Shown here one piece after another: positions 52,854 through 60,481 of a stretch of 64,000 nt of DNA. The stretch comes from Pseudomonas svalbardensis (GTDB taxonomy: Bacteria; Pseudomonadota; Gammaproteobacteria; Pseudomonadales; Pseudomonadaceae): contig NZ_CP125619.1 of NCBI RefSeq assembly GCF_030053115.1, positions 6,161,001 through 6,225,000 of the forward strand, read 5' to 3'. Below the pieces are notes generated by a model. The model was given only the letters and a program-made list of their open reading frames with translations, was not told the origin of the DNA and ran no database searches. Position 1 is the stretch's first letter. Every line of letters starts with the position of its first letter. The translations under genes were made by a program, and so were the position numbers.

Positions 52854-53753
52854 ATGAGCACGCCCAACGTTGAAGCCGTGAAACTGGATGAACTGAACTG
52901 CTGGCGCATTCGCCACGGTCAGGCCGAATTGCTGGTCGCCCAGCAAGGCGCGCACATCCTCAGTTATCAAGTGGCCGGGCAACCGCCGCTGATCTGGCTC
53001 AACGACGAGGCCGTGTTCAAGACTGGCAAGAGCATCCGCGCCGGGGTTCCGGTGTGCTGGCCGTGGTTCGGCAATCTGCCGCGCAACCCGCAGAGCGTTC
53101 AGGCGATGCGCGTCAGTAACGAAGCGCCGACCGCCCACGGGCTGGTAAGGGCGATGGACTGGGAACTGGGCGGCATTGAAACCGAGGGCGAAAGCCTCAA
53201 GGTGGAGTTTGTTCTGCCCTACCCTGAGGGCGGTTTACCGGGCTGGCCGCATCAGGTGGATTTGAAGCTGAGCATTCGTCTGGATGAGCAACTGCACATC
53301 AGCCTGACCAGCCATAACCAGGGCGCTGACAAAGTCACCATCAGCCAGGCGCTGCACAGCTATTTCGCGGTCAGCGATGTACGCCAAGTGCATGTCGAAG
53401 GGCTGGATGGCTTGAGTTACATCGAAACCCTGGACGACTGGAAAACCGTCACTCAGACCGGCGATCTGCGTTTTGTCGGCGAGACCGATCGTATCTATCT
53501 CAATACCCCGACGAAGCTGAGCATTGTCGATCCGGCCTGGGAACGGCGCATCGAGCTGACCAGCAGCGGTTCACGCTCGGCGGTGATCTGGAATCCGTGG
53601 ATTGATCGCGCTGCGGCGTTCAGTGACATGGCTGACGATGGCTGGCAGCGGATGCTGTGCATCGAAACGGCGAATGTGATGGATGATGTGGTGACATTGG
53701 CACCGGGTGCCAGTCACACGCTGGGCGTGAGCATCGGCAGCGCACCTTTATAA
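52854..53753 (+). CDS. D-hexose-6-phosphate mutarotase
   Basis: The 299-residue protein is a YeaD-type aldose-1-epimerase relative: AELLVAQQGAHILSYQ, then SIRAGVPVCWPWFG, AHGLVRAMDWEL and a SQALHSYFAVSD block with the active-site His, and a Glu in the C-terminal IETANV. It converts anomers of glucose-6-phosphate. The ATG at 52854 fits the family better than an ATG 33 bp upstream, which lies in the gap after the thioesterase gene. Confidence 0.9.
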   Translation: MSTPNVEAVKLDELNCWRIRHGQAELLVAQQGAHILSYQVAGQPPLIWLNDEAVFKTGKSIRAGVPVCWPWFGNLPRNPQSVQAMRVSNEAPTAHGLVRAMDWELGGIETEGESLKVEFVLPYPEGGLPGWPHQVDLKLSIRLDEQLHISLTSHNQGADKVTISQALHSYFAVSDVRQVHVEGLDGLSYIETLDDWKTVTQTGDLRFVGETDRIYLNTPTKLSIVDPAWERRIELTSSGSRSAVIWNPWIDRAAAFSDMADDGWQRMLCIETANVMDDVVTLAPGASHTLGVSIGSAPL

Positions 53754-53787
53754 GCATCACCCAAACCCGCTCCCACATTTGGATCTC

Positions 53788-54324
53788 CTACAAATCCGAC
53801 TCCTGCACCACCTGCACCTTCGACGCATCCAGCGCATACGCTGCATCAGCCAGGTCGTTGTTGACCTTCTCGACCTTCAGCGTGCCGGTCACCCACAGCG
53901 GTGTATAGATGTCATTCAGCTTCAAACCTTTCGGATAACGCACCAACACCAATTGATTAGGTGGCGGCGGCGGCACGTGGATGCAGGCGCCCGGATACGG
54001 CACGAGGAAGAACAGTGTGCTGCGGCCCTTGGCGTCGGACTCCAGCGGCACCGGATAACCACCGATGCGGATGTTCTTGTCGTTCATCGACGGCACGGTT
54101 TTGGTCGAATACATCACCGCCGGCAAGCCCTTGCTCTGCTTCATGCCACCCTTTTGGGTAAAGGTGCCATTGGCTTCGGGGGAGTTGTGGTCGATTTCGG
54201 GCATGGCCTCGAGGGCTTTCTGGTCCGACTTGGGCATCAGTTCGAGCCAGTCGGTTTCCGGCATTTCGCCGGCGTGGGCCAAACCACTGCCCAAGAATAG
54301 AATAGTCAATAGAAGACGGCGCAT
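53788..54324 (-). CDS. Exported DUF3299 protein
   Basis: The 178-residue protein has a signal peptide (RRLLLTILFLGSGLAHAGE) and the DUF3299 core: IRIGGYPVPLE, STLFFLVPYPGACIHVPPPP and NQLVLVRYP. The family is periplasmic and of unknown function, sometimes placed beside ABC-type export systems. The ATG at 54324 is chosen so that the signal peptide starts directly; the longer frame adds 14 residues before it. Confidence 0.88.
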   Translation of the reverse strand: MRRLLLTILFLGSGLAHAGEMPETDWLELMPKSDQKALEAMPEIDHNSPEANGTFTQKGGMKQSKGLPAVMYSTKTVPSMNDKNIRIGGYPVPLESDAKGRSTLFFLVPYPGACIHVPPPPPNQLVLVRYPKGLKLNDIYTPLWVTGTLKVEKVNNDLADAAYALDASKVQVVQESDL

Positions 54325-54369
54325 GAAAGTGCTCGGCAAAGGAAAGGACGGTGTAACGCCGAGCATTCT

Positions 54370-54400
54370 AGCCCTCTCCGGCGATGGCGCAGAGAGGGCT
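54370..54400. terminator. Hairpin between the GlsB-type gene and the DUF3299 gene
   Basis: AGCCCTCTC (54370-54378) pairs with GAGAGGGCT (54392-54400). It lies 12 bp after the small membrane-protein stop. The T-tract is poor, so termination is uncertain. Confidence 0.45.
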
Positions 54401-54412
54401 TTGTCACTTCAA

Positions 54413-54661
54413 TCAGGTCCTTTTTTTGATCAGGCCGTAGATCACCAGCAATACCACCGCGCCCACCAGCGCACCGATGAAACCTGCGCCTTCGCCAGCG
54501 CGGTAGATACCCAGGGCCTGGCCGCCGTATGTGGCCGCCAGCGAACCGCCGATACCGAGCAGGATGGTCATGATCCAGCCCATGCCGTCGTCGCCCGGTT
54601 TCAAGAACCGAGCCAGCAGGCCGACGATCAAGCCGATAAAGATGGTTCCGATAATTCCCAT
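54413..54661 (-). CDS. GlsB/YeaQ/YmgE-type small membrane protein
   Basis: The 82-residue protein has three hydrophobic segments with glycines: IIGTIFIGLIVGLLARFLKPG, GWIMTILLGIGGSLAATYGG and GFIGALVGAVVLLVIYGLI. This is the transglycosylase-associated protein family, which has no catalytic site. Members are induced by general stress. The ATG has AGAGGGAAAT just before it. Confidence 0.92.
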   Translation of the reverse strand: MGIIGTIFIGLIVGLLARFLKPGDDGMGWIMTILLGIGGSLAATYGGQALGIYRAGEGAGFIGALVGAVVLLVIYGLIKKRT

Positions 54662-54768
54662 GGCATTTCCCTCTGATTGGTTTGGCTATGCGAAAGCCTA
54701 GTCAGACTTTGGCATCCTGCCATGAGAGAACGGCGGCCCCTGAATGGTTCCGCCGCTGCCGCATGAAA

Positions 54769-55851
54769 CTATTCGGCGATGAGCGCTTCGACCTTGAGGA
54801 TCTGCGCAGCCAACGTATCACGGTCTGCACAGCGCAGATTGGCGTGACCGACCTTGCGGCCGACCTTGAACGCCTTGCCATAGTGATGCAGGTGGCAATC
54901 GGCAATGGCCAGAACTTTCTCGGTCTCCGGCACTTTACCGATGAAGTTGAGCATCGCGCTCTCGCCGACCTTGGCCGTCGAACCCAGCGGCAGACCGGCA
55001 ACGGCCCGCAGGTGGTTTTCGAATTGGCTGCACTCGGCACCTTCAGTGGTCCAGTGCCCCGAGTTATGCACACGCGGGGCGATCTCGTTGGCCTTGAGGC
55101 CACCGTCGACTTCAAAGAACTCGAACGCCATCACGCCAACGTAATTCAGTTGCTTGAGCACGCGGCTGGAATAGTCTTCCGCCAAGGCTTGCAGCGGGTG
55201 GTCGGTGCTGGCCACGGACAGTTTGAGGATGCCGCTGTCGTGGGTGTTGTGAACCAGCGGATAGAACCTGGTTTCGCCATCGCGAGCGCGCACGGCGATC
55301 AACGAGACTTCACCGGTGAACGGCACGAAACCTTCCAGCAGGCAGGCCACGCTGCCCAGTTCGGCGAACGTACCGACCACGTCTTCAGGCTTGCGCAGGA
55401 CTTTCTGGCCCTTGCCGTCGTAACCCAGGGTGCGGGTTTTCAGCACGGCCGGCAGACCAATAGAAACCACGGCGGCGTCCAGATCAGCTTGTGACTGAAT
55501 GTCAGCGAACGCCGGGGTAGGAATCCCCAGGTCCTTGAACATGCTCTTCTCGAACCAGCGATCACGGGCGATGCGCAGGGCTTCGGCGCTCGGGTAGACC
55601 GGGACGAACTGCGACAGGAAGGCCACGGTTTCGGCCGGGACGCTTTCGAACTCGAAAGTCACCAGATCGACTTCATCGGCCAGCTGACGCAGGTGATCCT
55701 GATCGCCGTAATCGGCCCGCAGGTGCTCGCCCAACGCGGCTGCGCAAGCATCCGGCGCGGGGTCCAGGAAAGCGAAGTTCATGCCCAGCGGAGTGCCCGC
55801 CAGCGCCAACATGCGACCCAACTGGCCGCCACCGATTACACCGATCTTCAT
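54769..55851 (-). CDS. purK: N5-carboxyaminoimidazole ribonucleotide synthase
   Basis: The 360-residue ATP-grasp enzyme converts AIR, ATP and bicarbonate to N5-CAIR in purine synthesis. It starts MKIGVIGGGQLGRMLALAG and has the LKTRTLGYDGKGQ ATP-binding loop and the EIAPRVHNSGHWTTEG motif. GAGGT lies 8 nt before the chosen ATG; a TTG three codons earlier in frame is an alternative. It is 11 bp after purE in the same operon. Confidence 0.96.
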   Translation of the reverse strand: MKIGVIGGGQLGRMLALAGTPLGMNFAFLDPAPDACAAALGEHLRADYGDQDHLRQLADEVDLVTFEFESVPAETVAFLSQFVPVYPSAEALRIARDRWFEKSMFKDLGIPTPAFADIQSQADLDAAVVSIGLPAVLKTRTLGYDGKGQKVLRKPEDVVGTFAELGSVACLLEGFVPFTGEVSLIAVRARDGETRFYPLVHNTHDSGILKLSVASTDHPLQALAEDYSSRVLKQLNYVGVMAFEFFEVDGGLKANEIAPRVHNSGHWTTEGAECSQFENHLRAVAGLPLGSTAKVGESAMLNFIGKVPETEKVLAIADCHLHHYGKAFKVGRKVGHANLRCADRDTLAAQILKVEALIAE

Positions 55852-55862
55852 CGTCAACAACC

Positions 55863-56354
55863 TCAGGCGATGCGTGGGTCTGGATTTTCCAGGACGCTGT
55901 CTGTCTGCTCAGCGCGGAATTTTTTCAGCACCGCGTGGAACTGCGGGTGCTTGGCGCCGAGGATGCTCGCCGACAGCAACGCTGCGTTGATCGCGCCGGC
56001 CTTGCCGATGGCCAGGGTGGCGACCGGAATGCCCGCGGGCATCTGCACGATAGACAGCAGCGAATCGACGCCCGAGAGCATCGACGACTGCACCGGCACG
56101 CCCAGCACCGGCAGGTGGGTCTTGGCCGCACACATGCCTGGCAAGTGGGCCGCGCCGCCGGCACCGGCGATGATCACCTCGATGCCACGCGCCTCAGCCT
56201 CTTCGGCGTACTGGAAGAGCAGGTCCGGGGTGCGGTGGGCAGAGACCACTTTCACCTCGTAAGGAATGCCGAGCTTTTCCAGCATATCGGCGGTGTGGCT
56301 AAGGGTGGACCAATCGGACTTGGAGCCCATGATCACGCCAACCAGTGCACTCAT
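55863..56354 (-). CDS. purE: N5-carboxyaminoimidazole ribonucleotide mutase
   Basis: The 163-residue class I PurE has [10 protein letters not shown] (P-loop-like substrate site), [15 protein letters not shown] with the catalytic His, and [10 protein letters not shown]. It turns N5-CAIR into CAIR. It leads the purEK operon; a strong intrinsic terminator lies in its 5' leader. Confidence 0.97.
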   Translation of the reverse strand: MSALVGVIMGSKSDWSTLSHTADMLEKLGIPYEVKVVSAHRTPDLLFQYAEEAEARGIEVIIAGAGGAAHLPGMCAAKTHLPVLGVPVQSSMLSGVDSLLSIVQMPAGIPVATLAIGKAGAINAALLSASILGAKHPQFHAVLKKFRAEQTDSVLENPDPRIA

Positions 56355-56391
56355 CGTCGTGCCTCTTCTCTCTGGGCGCCCGCAGGCGCGT

Positions 56392-56427
56392 CAAAAAACA
56401 AACAAGCCACGCAAAATGCGTGGCTTG
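56392..56427 (-). terminator. Intrinsic terminator within the purEK leader
   Basis: CAAGCCACGCA (56403-56413) and TGCGTGGCTTG (56417-56427) form an 11-bp stem with a three-base loop. On the minus strand it is followed by TTTGTTTTTTGA. It ends 37 bp before the purE start and no other minus-strand gene lies within 1 kb upstream, so it acts on the purE transcript itself. This is the layout of transcription attenuation. Confidence 0.75.
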
Positions 56428-56808
56428 ATTGTATGAATTATGGCCGGGCGAACCGGCCGAAGGCCGCGCAGTATACCTCAATGAAGCAGATAAACAGCCC
56501 CCATAGCGACCATCTGTCAATTGATTCAATGCGGCAAGTTTATTGACTCAAAAGTCAGTCGATTCAGCCTGCCCCCATAGGCTTATTAAGATATCCCAAC
56601 GCACAACCTCTACTCCACGAAATTACAACTAAGGTTATTGGTAGCGGCTAGTCATATCGCAATAAAGTGACATATAGATTAACTCGCCAAAGCGCCGCAC
56701 CCTAGTTAGTTTGACTATCGTAACCACCAACCAACACAACTAACAAACACAACAAGAAATCTCTCGAACCTAATCAGAACCGAGATGTTTTTTAATAAGG
56801 ATTCAAGG
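56428..56808. other. Gap between purE leader and the metzincin gene
   Basis: A candidate -10 (TATACT on the minus strand, 56470-56475) for purE lies just upstream of a GC-rich inverted repeat near 56442-56460. From about 56,560 the sequence is AT-rich and holds the promoter of the plus-strand gene. No gene was found. Confidence 0.4.
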
Positions 56809-57405
56809 ATGACTCCAACTACCAAGCCGTCACAGATAAAAGATCTTATGATTTTCGCTATGATTCACGAAGACGTACCCGCTTCAACGAAAGAGACGAT
56901 TTATGCCGATCATTTCCAACCTTTTGTAAAAGAGCTGGAAAGCTTCACCGACCTGAGGGTCAACATTGTCTTTGGTGGCGGCTCGCCCTACAGCAACTTC
57001 AATTACAAGGGCGATGACGAAATGCAGACCCTGAGGCGCTGGGAGGCCCTGGGTATAAAATTTCTGGACGAGGCTAGAAAAGAAGGTTTCCAGACAAACT
57101 CATTGACCAAGGTTATTTTGGTCACTAAAGATCATTTGAATGACAAGACTGGAGGTGCTGCACTTCTCTGGCCCCCATTTGGCGCTGGAACCTTTGCAAT
57201 TGCATCAACGACCAGTTTCATAACAGTGGGTCATGAGATCGGCCATTTATTAGGCGCCAAACATGAAGACTCGAAAGTTCAATACAACGGTTGGTGGTGC
57301 GAAACGTATATGACACCACAGCGAAATGTACTCCGATCCATTTGCTATAACTTCAGCCCGACTAACCGACAAAACATAAAAAATTATCTGAATCACAGAG
57401 CTTGA
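56809..57405 (+). CDS. Small metzincin-type zinc protease without signal peptide
   Basis: The 198-residue protein carries HEIGHLLGAKH (142-152), the HExxHxxGxxH zinc motif of metzincins, followed 16 residues later by YMTP, a plausible Met-turn with Met 168. Three cysteines occur near the C terminus (WWCETY, SICYNF). No signal peptide or T1SS repeat is visible, so how it reaches a substrate is unclear. AAGGA 7-12 nt before the ATG at 56809 decides the start. The gene and its upstream region are richer in AT than neighbours, which suggests recent transfer. It may be a reprolysin-like protein; no close family is recognised. Confidence 0.65.
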   Translation: MTPTTKPSQIKDLMIFAMIHEDVPASTKETIYADHFQPFVKELESFTDLRVNIVFGGGSPYSNFNYKGDDEMQTLRRWEALGIKFLDEARKEGFQTNSLTKVILVTKDHLNDKTGGAALLWPPFGAGTFAIASTTSFITVGHEIGHLLGAKHEDSKVQYNGWWCETYMTPQRNVLRSICYNFSPTNRQNIKNYLNHRA

Positions 57406-57423
57406 TGCTCCAACTCTGATATG

Positions 57424-57453
57424 GGCAGAGGCACAAAAAAGCATGCCTCTGCC
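57424..57453. terminator. Hairpin between the metzincin and LysR genes
   Basis: GGCAGAGGCA and TGCCTCTGCC form a 10-bp stem whose loop holds an A-run. It lies between two converging stop codons, so it may end both transcripts although the T-tract is weak. Confidence 0.55.
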
Positions 57454-57462
57454 TTCACCAGC

Positions 57463-58374
57463 TTACTGATTGCCACTTGCTGCTCCGCCCTCGAGCTTGC
57501 GCCACAACAACCGCACATTCGCCTTGCGCACCAAGGCGCAGCGGTACAGGCGAATCTCCAGCGGCACATGCCACTGCGGGCCGCCGCAAACCACCAGTTC
57601 ACCCCGAGCCAGTTCGGCGCGCACGCTGAGCTTCGGCACCCAGGCAATGCCCAATCCTTCCAGCGCCATGCTTTTAAGACTGTCGGCCATGGCGGTTTCG
57701 TAGATGGTGGTGAAGCGCAACGCGCGCTGGCGCAGCAGCATGTTCACCGAACGCCCGAGAAATGCACCGGCGCTGTAGGCGAGCAGCGGCACACTGCCTT
57801 CGCCTTCCAGATCGAACAGTGGCTTACCGTCGGCATCAGCCGCGCAGACCGGGAGCATTTCGGTGTCGCCAAGGTGCAGCGACGGGAAGATTTCCGGGTC
57901 CATCTGCATCGCGGCATCCGGGTCGTAGAACGCCAACATCAGATCGCAACCGCCTTCACGCAGGGCATGCACGGCATCACCGACGTTGGTTGCCACCAGG
58001 CGCGTCGCGATGTTCAGGCCTTCATTACGCAGCTGCGCGATCCAGCGCGGGAAGAAACCCAGCGCCAGGGAGTGAGCAGCAGAAACCTGCATCACCTCGC
58101 CCTGCCCGCCTTCCAGGTGATGAAGGTGACGCAACACTTCACCGAGCTGCTCGACCACCGTCCGCGCGGTGACCAGAAACAGCTGCCCCGCCGCTGTCAG
58201 CTCGATCGGCGTGCGCGAGCGATTGACCAGGGTCAGCCCCAGCGCGGCTTCAAGGCTGCGGATCCGTCGACTGAACGCCGGCTGAGTCACGAAGCGTCGT
58301 TCGGCAGCCTGGGAGAAGCTGCGGGTGGCGGCCAGAGCACTAAAGTCCTCAAGCCATTTACTTTCAAGGTTCAT
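57463..58374 (-). CDS. LysR-type transcription regulator
   Basis: The 303-residue protein has an N-terminal winged helix (WLEDFSALAATRSFSQAAERRFVTQPAFSRRIRSLEAALG) and a LysR substrate-binding domain. GGGAGG before the ATG at 58374 decides the start. It is divergent from aspA with about 180 bp between, the usual place for a LysR protein that controls its neighbour, but the effector and target are not known. It is not a known aspartate regulator by sequence. Confidence 0.88.
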   Translation of the reverse strand: MNLESKWLEDFSALAATRSFSQAAERRFVTQPAFSRRIRSLEAALGLTLVNRSRTPIELTAAGQLFLVTARTVVEQLGEVLRHLHHLEGGQGEVMQVSAAHSLALGFFPRWIAQLRNEGLNIATRLVATNVGDAVHALREGGCDLMLAFYDPDAAMQMDPEIFPSLHLGDTEMLPVCAADADGKPLFDLEGEGSVPLLAYSAGAFLGRSVNMLLRQRALRFTTIYETAMADSLKSMALEGLGIAWVPKLSVRAELARGELVVCGGPQWHVPLEIRLYRCALVRKANVRLLWRKLEGGAASGNQ

Positions 58375-58554
58375 CACGGCCTCCCGGACACGCACCAATT
58401 TAGGTCACACGCTCGCCGCAGACACGGCGTCACACGGGCATTATGCCGAATGTGCATAGGCTAGTGTTTAACAGCATTGGCCCAAAATTCTCCACAAGCC
58501 TAGCATTTGCAGTGTTCCGGCACAGACCGGGTCCCTATCGAGATGATTTCTATC

Positions 58555-59979
58555 ATGTCTTCCGCTGCATCTTTCCGCACAGAAAAAGACCTGCTTGGCG
58601 TACTCGAAGTACCTGCTCAAGCGTATTACGGCATCCAGACCCTGCGAGCGGTGAACAACTTCCGTCTCTCCGGCGTTCCGATTTCGCATTACCCGAAACT
58701 GGTCGTTGGTCTGGCGATGGTCAAACAGGCCGCCGCTGACGCCAACCGCGAGCTGGGTCACCTGAGCGAAGCCAAGCACGCTGCCATCAGCGAAGCCTGT
58801 GCACGTTTGATCCGCGGCGATTTCCACGAAGAGTTCGTGGTGGACATGATTCAAGGCGGCGCTGGCACTTCAACCAACATGAATGCCAACGAAGTCATCG
58901 CCAACATCGCGCTGGAGGCCATGGGTCACCAGAAGGGCGAATACCAATACCTGCACCCGAACAACGACGTGAACATGGCGCAGTCGACCAACGACGCCTA
59001 CCCGACCGCGATCCGTCTGGGTCTGCTGCTGGGTCACGACGCGCTGCTGGCCAGCCTCGACAGCCTGATCCAGGCGTTCGCCGCCAAGGGCCAGGAGTTC
59101 AGCCACGTATTGAAGATGGGCCGTACCCAGCTGCAAGACGCCGTGCCGATGACCCTCGGCCAGGAATTCCGCGCCTTCGCCACCACATTGAGCGAAGACC
59201 TGGCGCGTCTGAAGACACTGGCCCCTGAGCTGCTGACCGAAGTGAACCTGGGCGGCACCGCGATTGGCACCGGCATCAACGCCGACCCGCGCTACCAACT
59301 CTTGGCCGTTCAGCGTCTGGCCCTGATCAGCGGTCAACCGCTGGTTCCGGCCGCCGACCTGATCGAAGCCACCTCCGACATGGGCGCCTTCGTGCTGTTC
59401 TCCGGCATGCTCAAGCGCACCGCGGTCAAGCTGTCGAAGATCTGCAACGACCTGCGCCTGCTGTCCAGCGGCCCACGCACCGGCATCAATGAAATCAACC
59501 TGCCGGCGCGTCAGCCAGGCAGCTCGATCATGCCAGGCAAGGTCAACCCGGTTATCCCGGAAGCGGTTAACCAGGTGGCGTTCCAGATCATCGGAAACGA
59601 CCTGGCCCTGACCATCGCAGCCGAAGGCGGCCAACTGCAACTGAACGTGATGGAGCCGCTGATCGCATTCAAGATCTTCGACTCGATCCGCCTGCTGCAA
59701 CGCGCCATGGACATGCTGCGCGAGCACTGCATCGTCGGCATCACCGCCAACGAAGAGCGCTGCCGCGAACTGGTCGAGCACTCGATCGGCCTGGTCACCG
59801 CGCTGAACCCGTACATCGGCTATGAAAACGCCACCCGTATCGCCCGTATCGCCCTCGAAAGCGGCCGCGGCGTGCTGGAACTGGTGCGCGAAGAAGGCTT
59901 GCTCGACGACGAAATGCTCGCCGACATCCTGCGCCCGGAAAACATGATTGCTCCGCGTCTGGTACCTCTGAAGGCTTAA
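58555..59979 (+). CDS. aspA: Aspartate ammonia-lyase
   Basis: The 474-residue enzyme converts L-aspartate to fumarate and ammonia. It carries the family signature GSSIMPGKVNPV in the flexible loop with the catalytic Ser, and GAGTSTNMNANEVIAN and TQLQDAVPMTLGQEF blocks. The ATG at 58555 is supported by the family N terminus (SSAASFRTEKDLLGVLEVP); an earlier in-frame ATG at 58507 would add 16 residues. A strong terminator follows. Confidence 0.95.
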   Translation: MSSAASFRTEKDLLGVLEVPAQAYYGIQTLRAVNNFRLSGVPISHYPKLVVGLAMVKQAAADANRELGHLSEAKHAAISEACARLIRGDFHEEFVVDMIQGGAGTSTNMNANEVIANIALEAMGHQKGEYQYLHPNNDVNMAQSTNDAYPTAIRLGLLLGHDALLASLDSLIQAFAAKGQEFSHVLKMGRTQLQDAVPMTLGQEFRAFATTLSEDLARLKTLAPELLTEVNLGGTAIGTGINADPRYQLLAVQRLALISGQPLVPAADLIEATSDMGAFVLFSGMLKRTAVKLSKICNDLRLLSSGPRTGINEINLPARQPGSSIMPGKVNPVIPEAVNQVAFQIIGNDLALTIAAEGGQLQLNVMEPLIAFKIFDSIRLLQRAMDMLREHCIVGITANEERCRELVEHSIGLVTALNPYIGYENATRIARIALESGRGVLELVREEGLLDDEMLADILRPENMIAPRLVPLKA

Positions 59980-60069
59980 CCGAACGCAACGCCGGCGCTT
60001 GCTCTTTTAACGAAGAGCACGAAGCGCCACGCTCACCAGGTCGAGGGACTAGACACCTCTCACCTTTTG

Positions 60070-60105
60070 AGGGCTTGGGGATTCATTCCCCAAGCCCTTT
60101 TTTTT
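60070..60105 (+). terminator. Intrinsic terminator after aspA
   Basis: AGGGCTTGGGGA (60070-60081) pairs with TCCCCAAGCCCT (60087-60098) and is followed by eight T. It lies 90 bp after the aspA stop. Confidence 0.92.
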
Positions 60106-60151
60106 AATGATTTGCAGGCCCGACCGTATAGGTCGTGCCTGGCTCGACTTC

Positions 60152-60212
60152 TGTAGGAGCACGGCTTGCCGGCGATGGCGCCTTCAAGATCGCCATCGCT
60201 GGCAAGCCATGC
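60152..60212. repeat. REP pair of the GTAGGAGC class
   Basis: TGTAGGAGCACGGCTTGCCG with CGATGGCG is followed, after a short loop, by CGCCATCGCTGGCAAGCC. It is a different REP class from the GTGGGAGCGAGC copies. Confidence 0.8.
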
Positions 60213-60226
60213 TTCGACAAAAGAAA

Positions 60227-60330
60227 GGGACCTCGTTTCGTCGCTTGCACCACAACCGTGCAGACGGACGGCACGCTCATAGGTATAGTGCCGCCCCTCT
60301 TCGCGTGAGCGGTCGTCGGTAACGAGGCCC
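60227..60330 (+). ncRNA. Possible structured leader of the AGCS symporter gene
   Basis: A closing helix (60227-60229 plus 60231-60237 with 60321-60330, one bulged A) encloses a bulged hairpin (60239-60242 with 60263-60266 and 60246-60250 with 60258-60262) and a hairpin (60269-60274 with 60288-60293). The loop of the latter (60275-60279) pairs with TGAGC at 60306-60310, giving a second pseudoknot-type arrangement. It ends 150 nt before the start codon. Na-alanine/glycine symporters are often riboswitch-controlled, but this does not match the glycine riboswitch or any other class I know. Only one copy is present, so there is no covariation support. Confidence 0.4.
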
Positions 60331-60481
60331 AAACCCATGCGAAACCCGAACTAATAACAACCTGCGATATGGAACCGGGACGAATCTTCGCCTCACCTGT
60401 TGTGCCACGCGCAAGCCGGTGTAACGCGATATTTCTGCCCCTCCAGCATTTGCCTAAACAAAAAACAGCGAGGAATAATCC

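Noticed and set aside
60060..60338. A 92-codon minus-strand frame after aspA
   Set aside because: It runs through the terminator, a REP pair and the structured region; no start signal or family resemblance.
60227..60481. Glycine riboswitch before the AGCS gene
   Set aside because: The conserved glycine-aptamer core elements were not found, although the region can fold.
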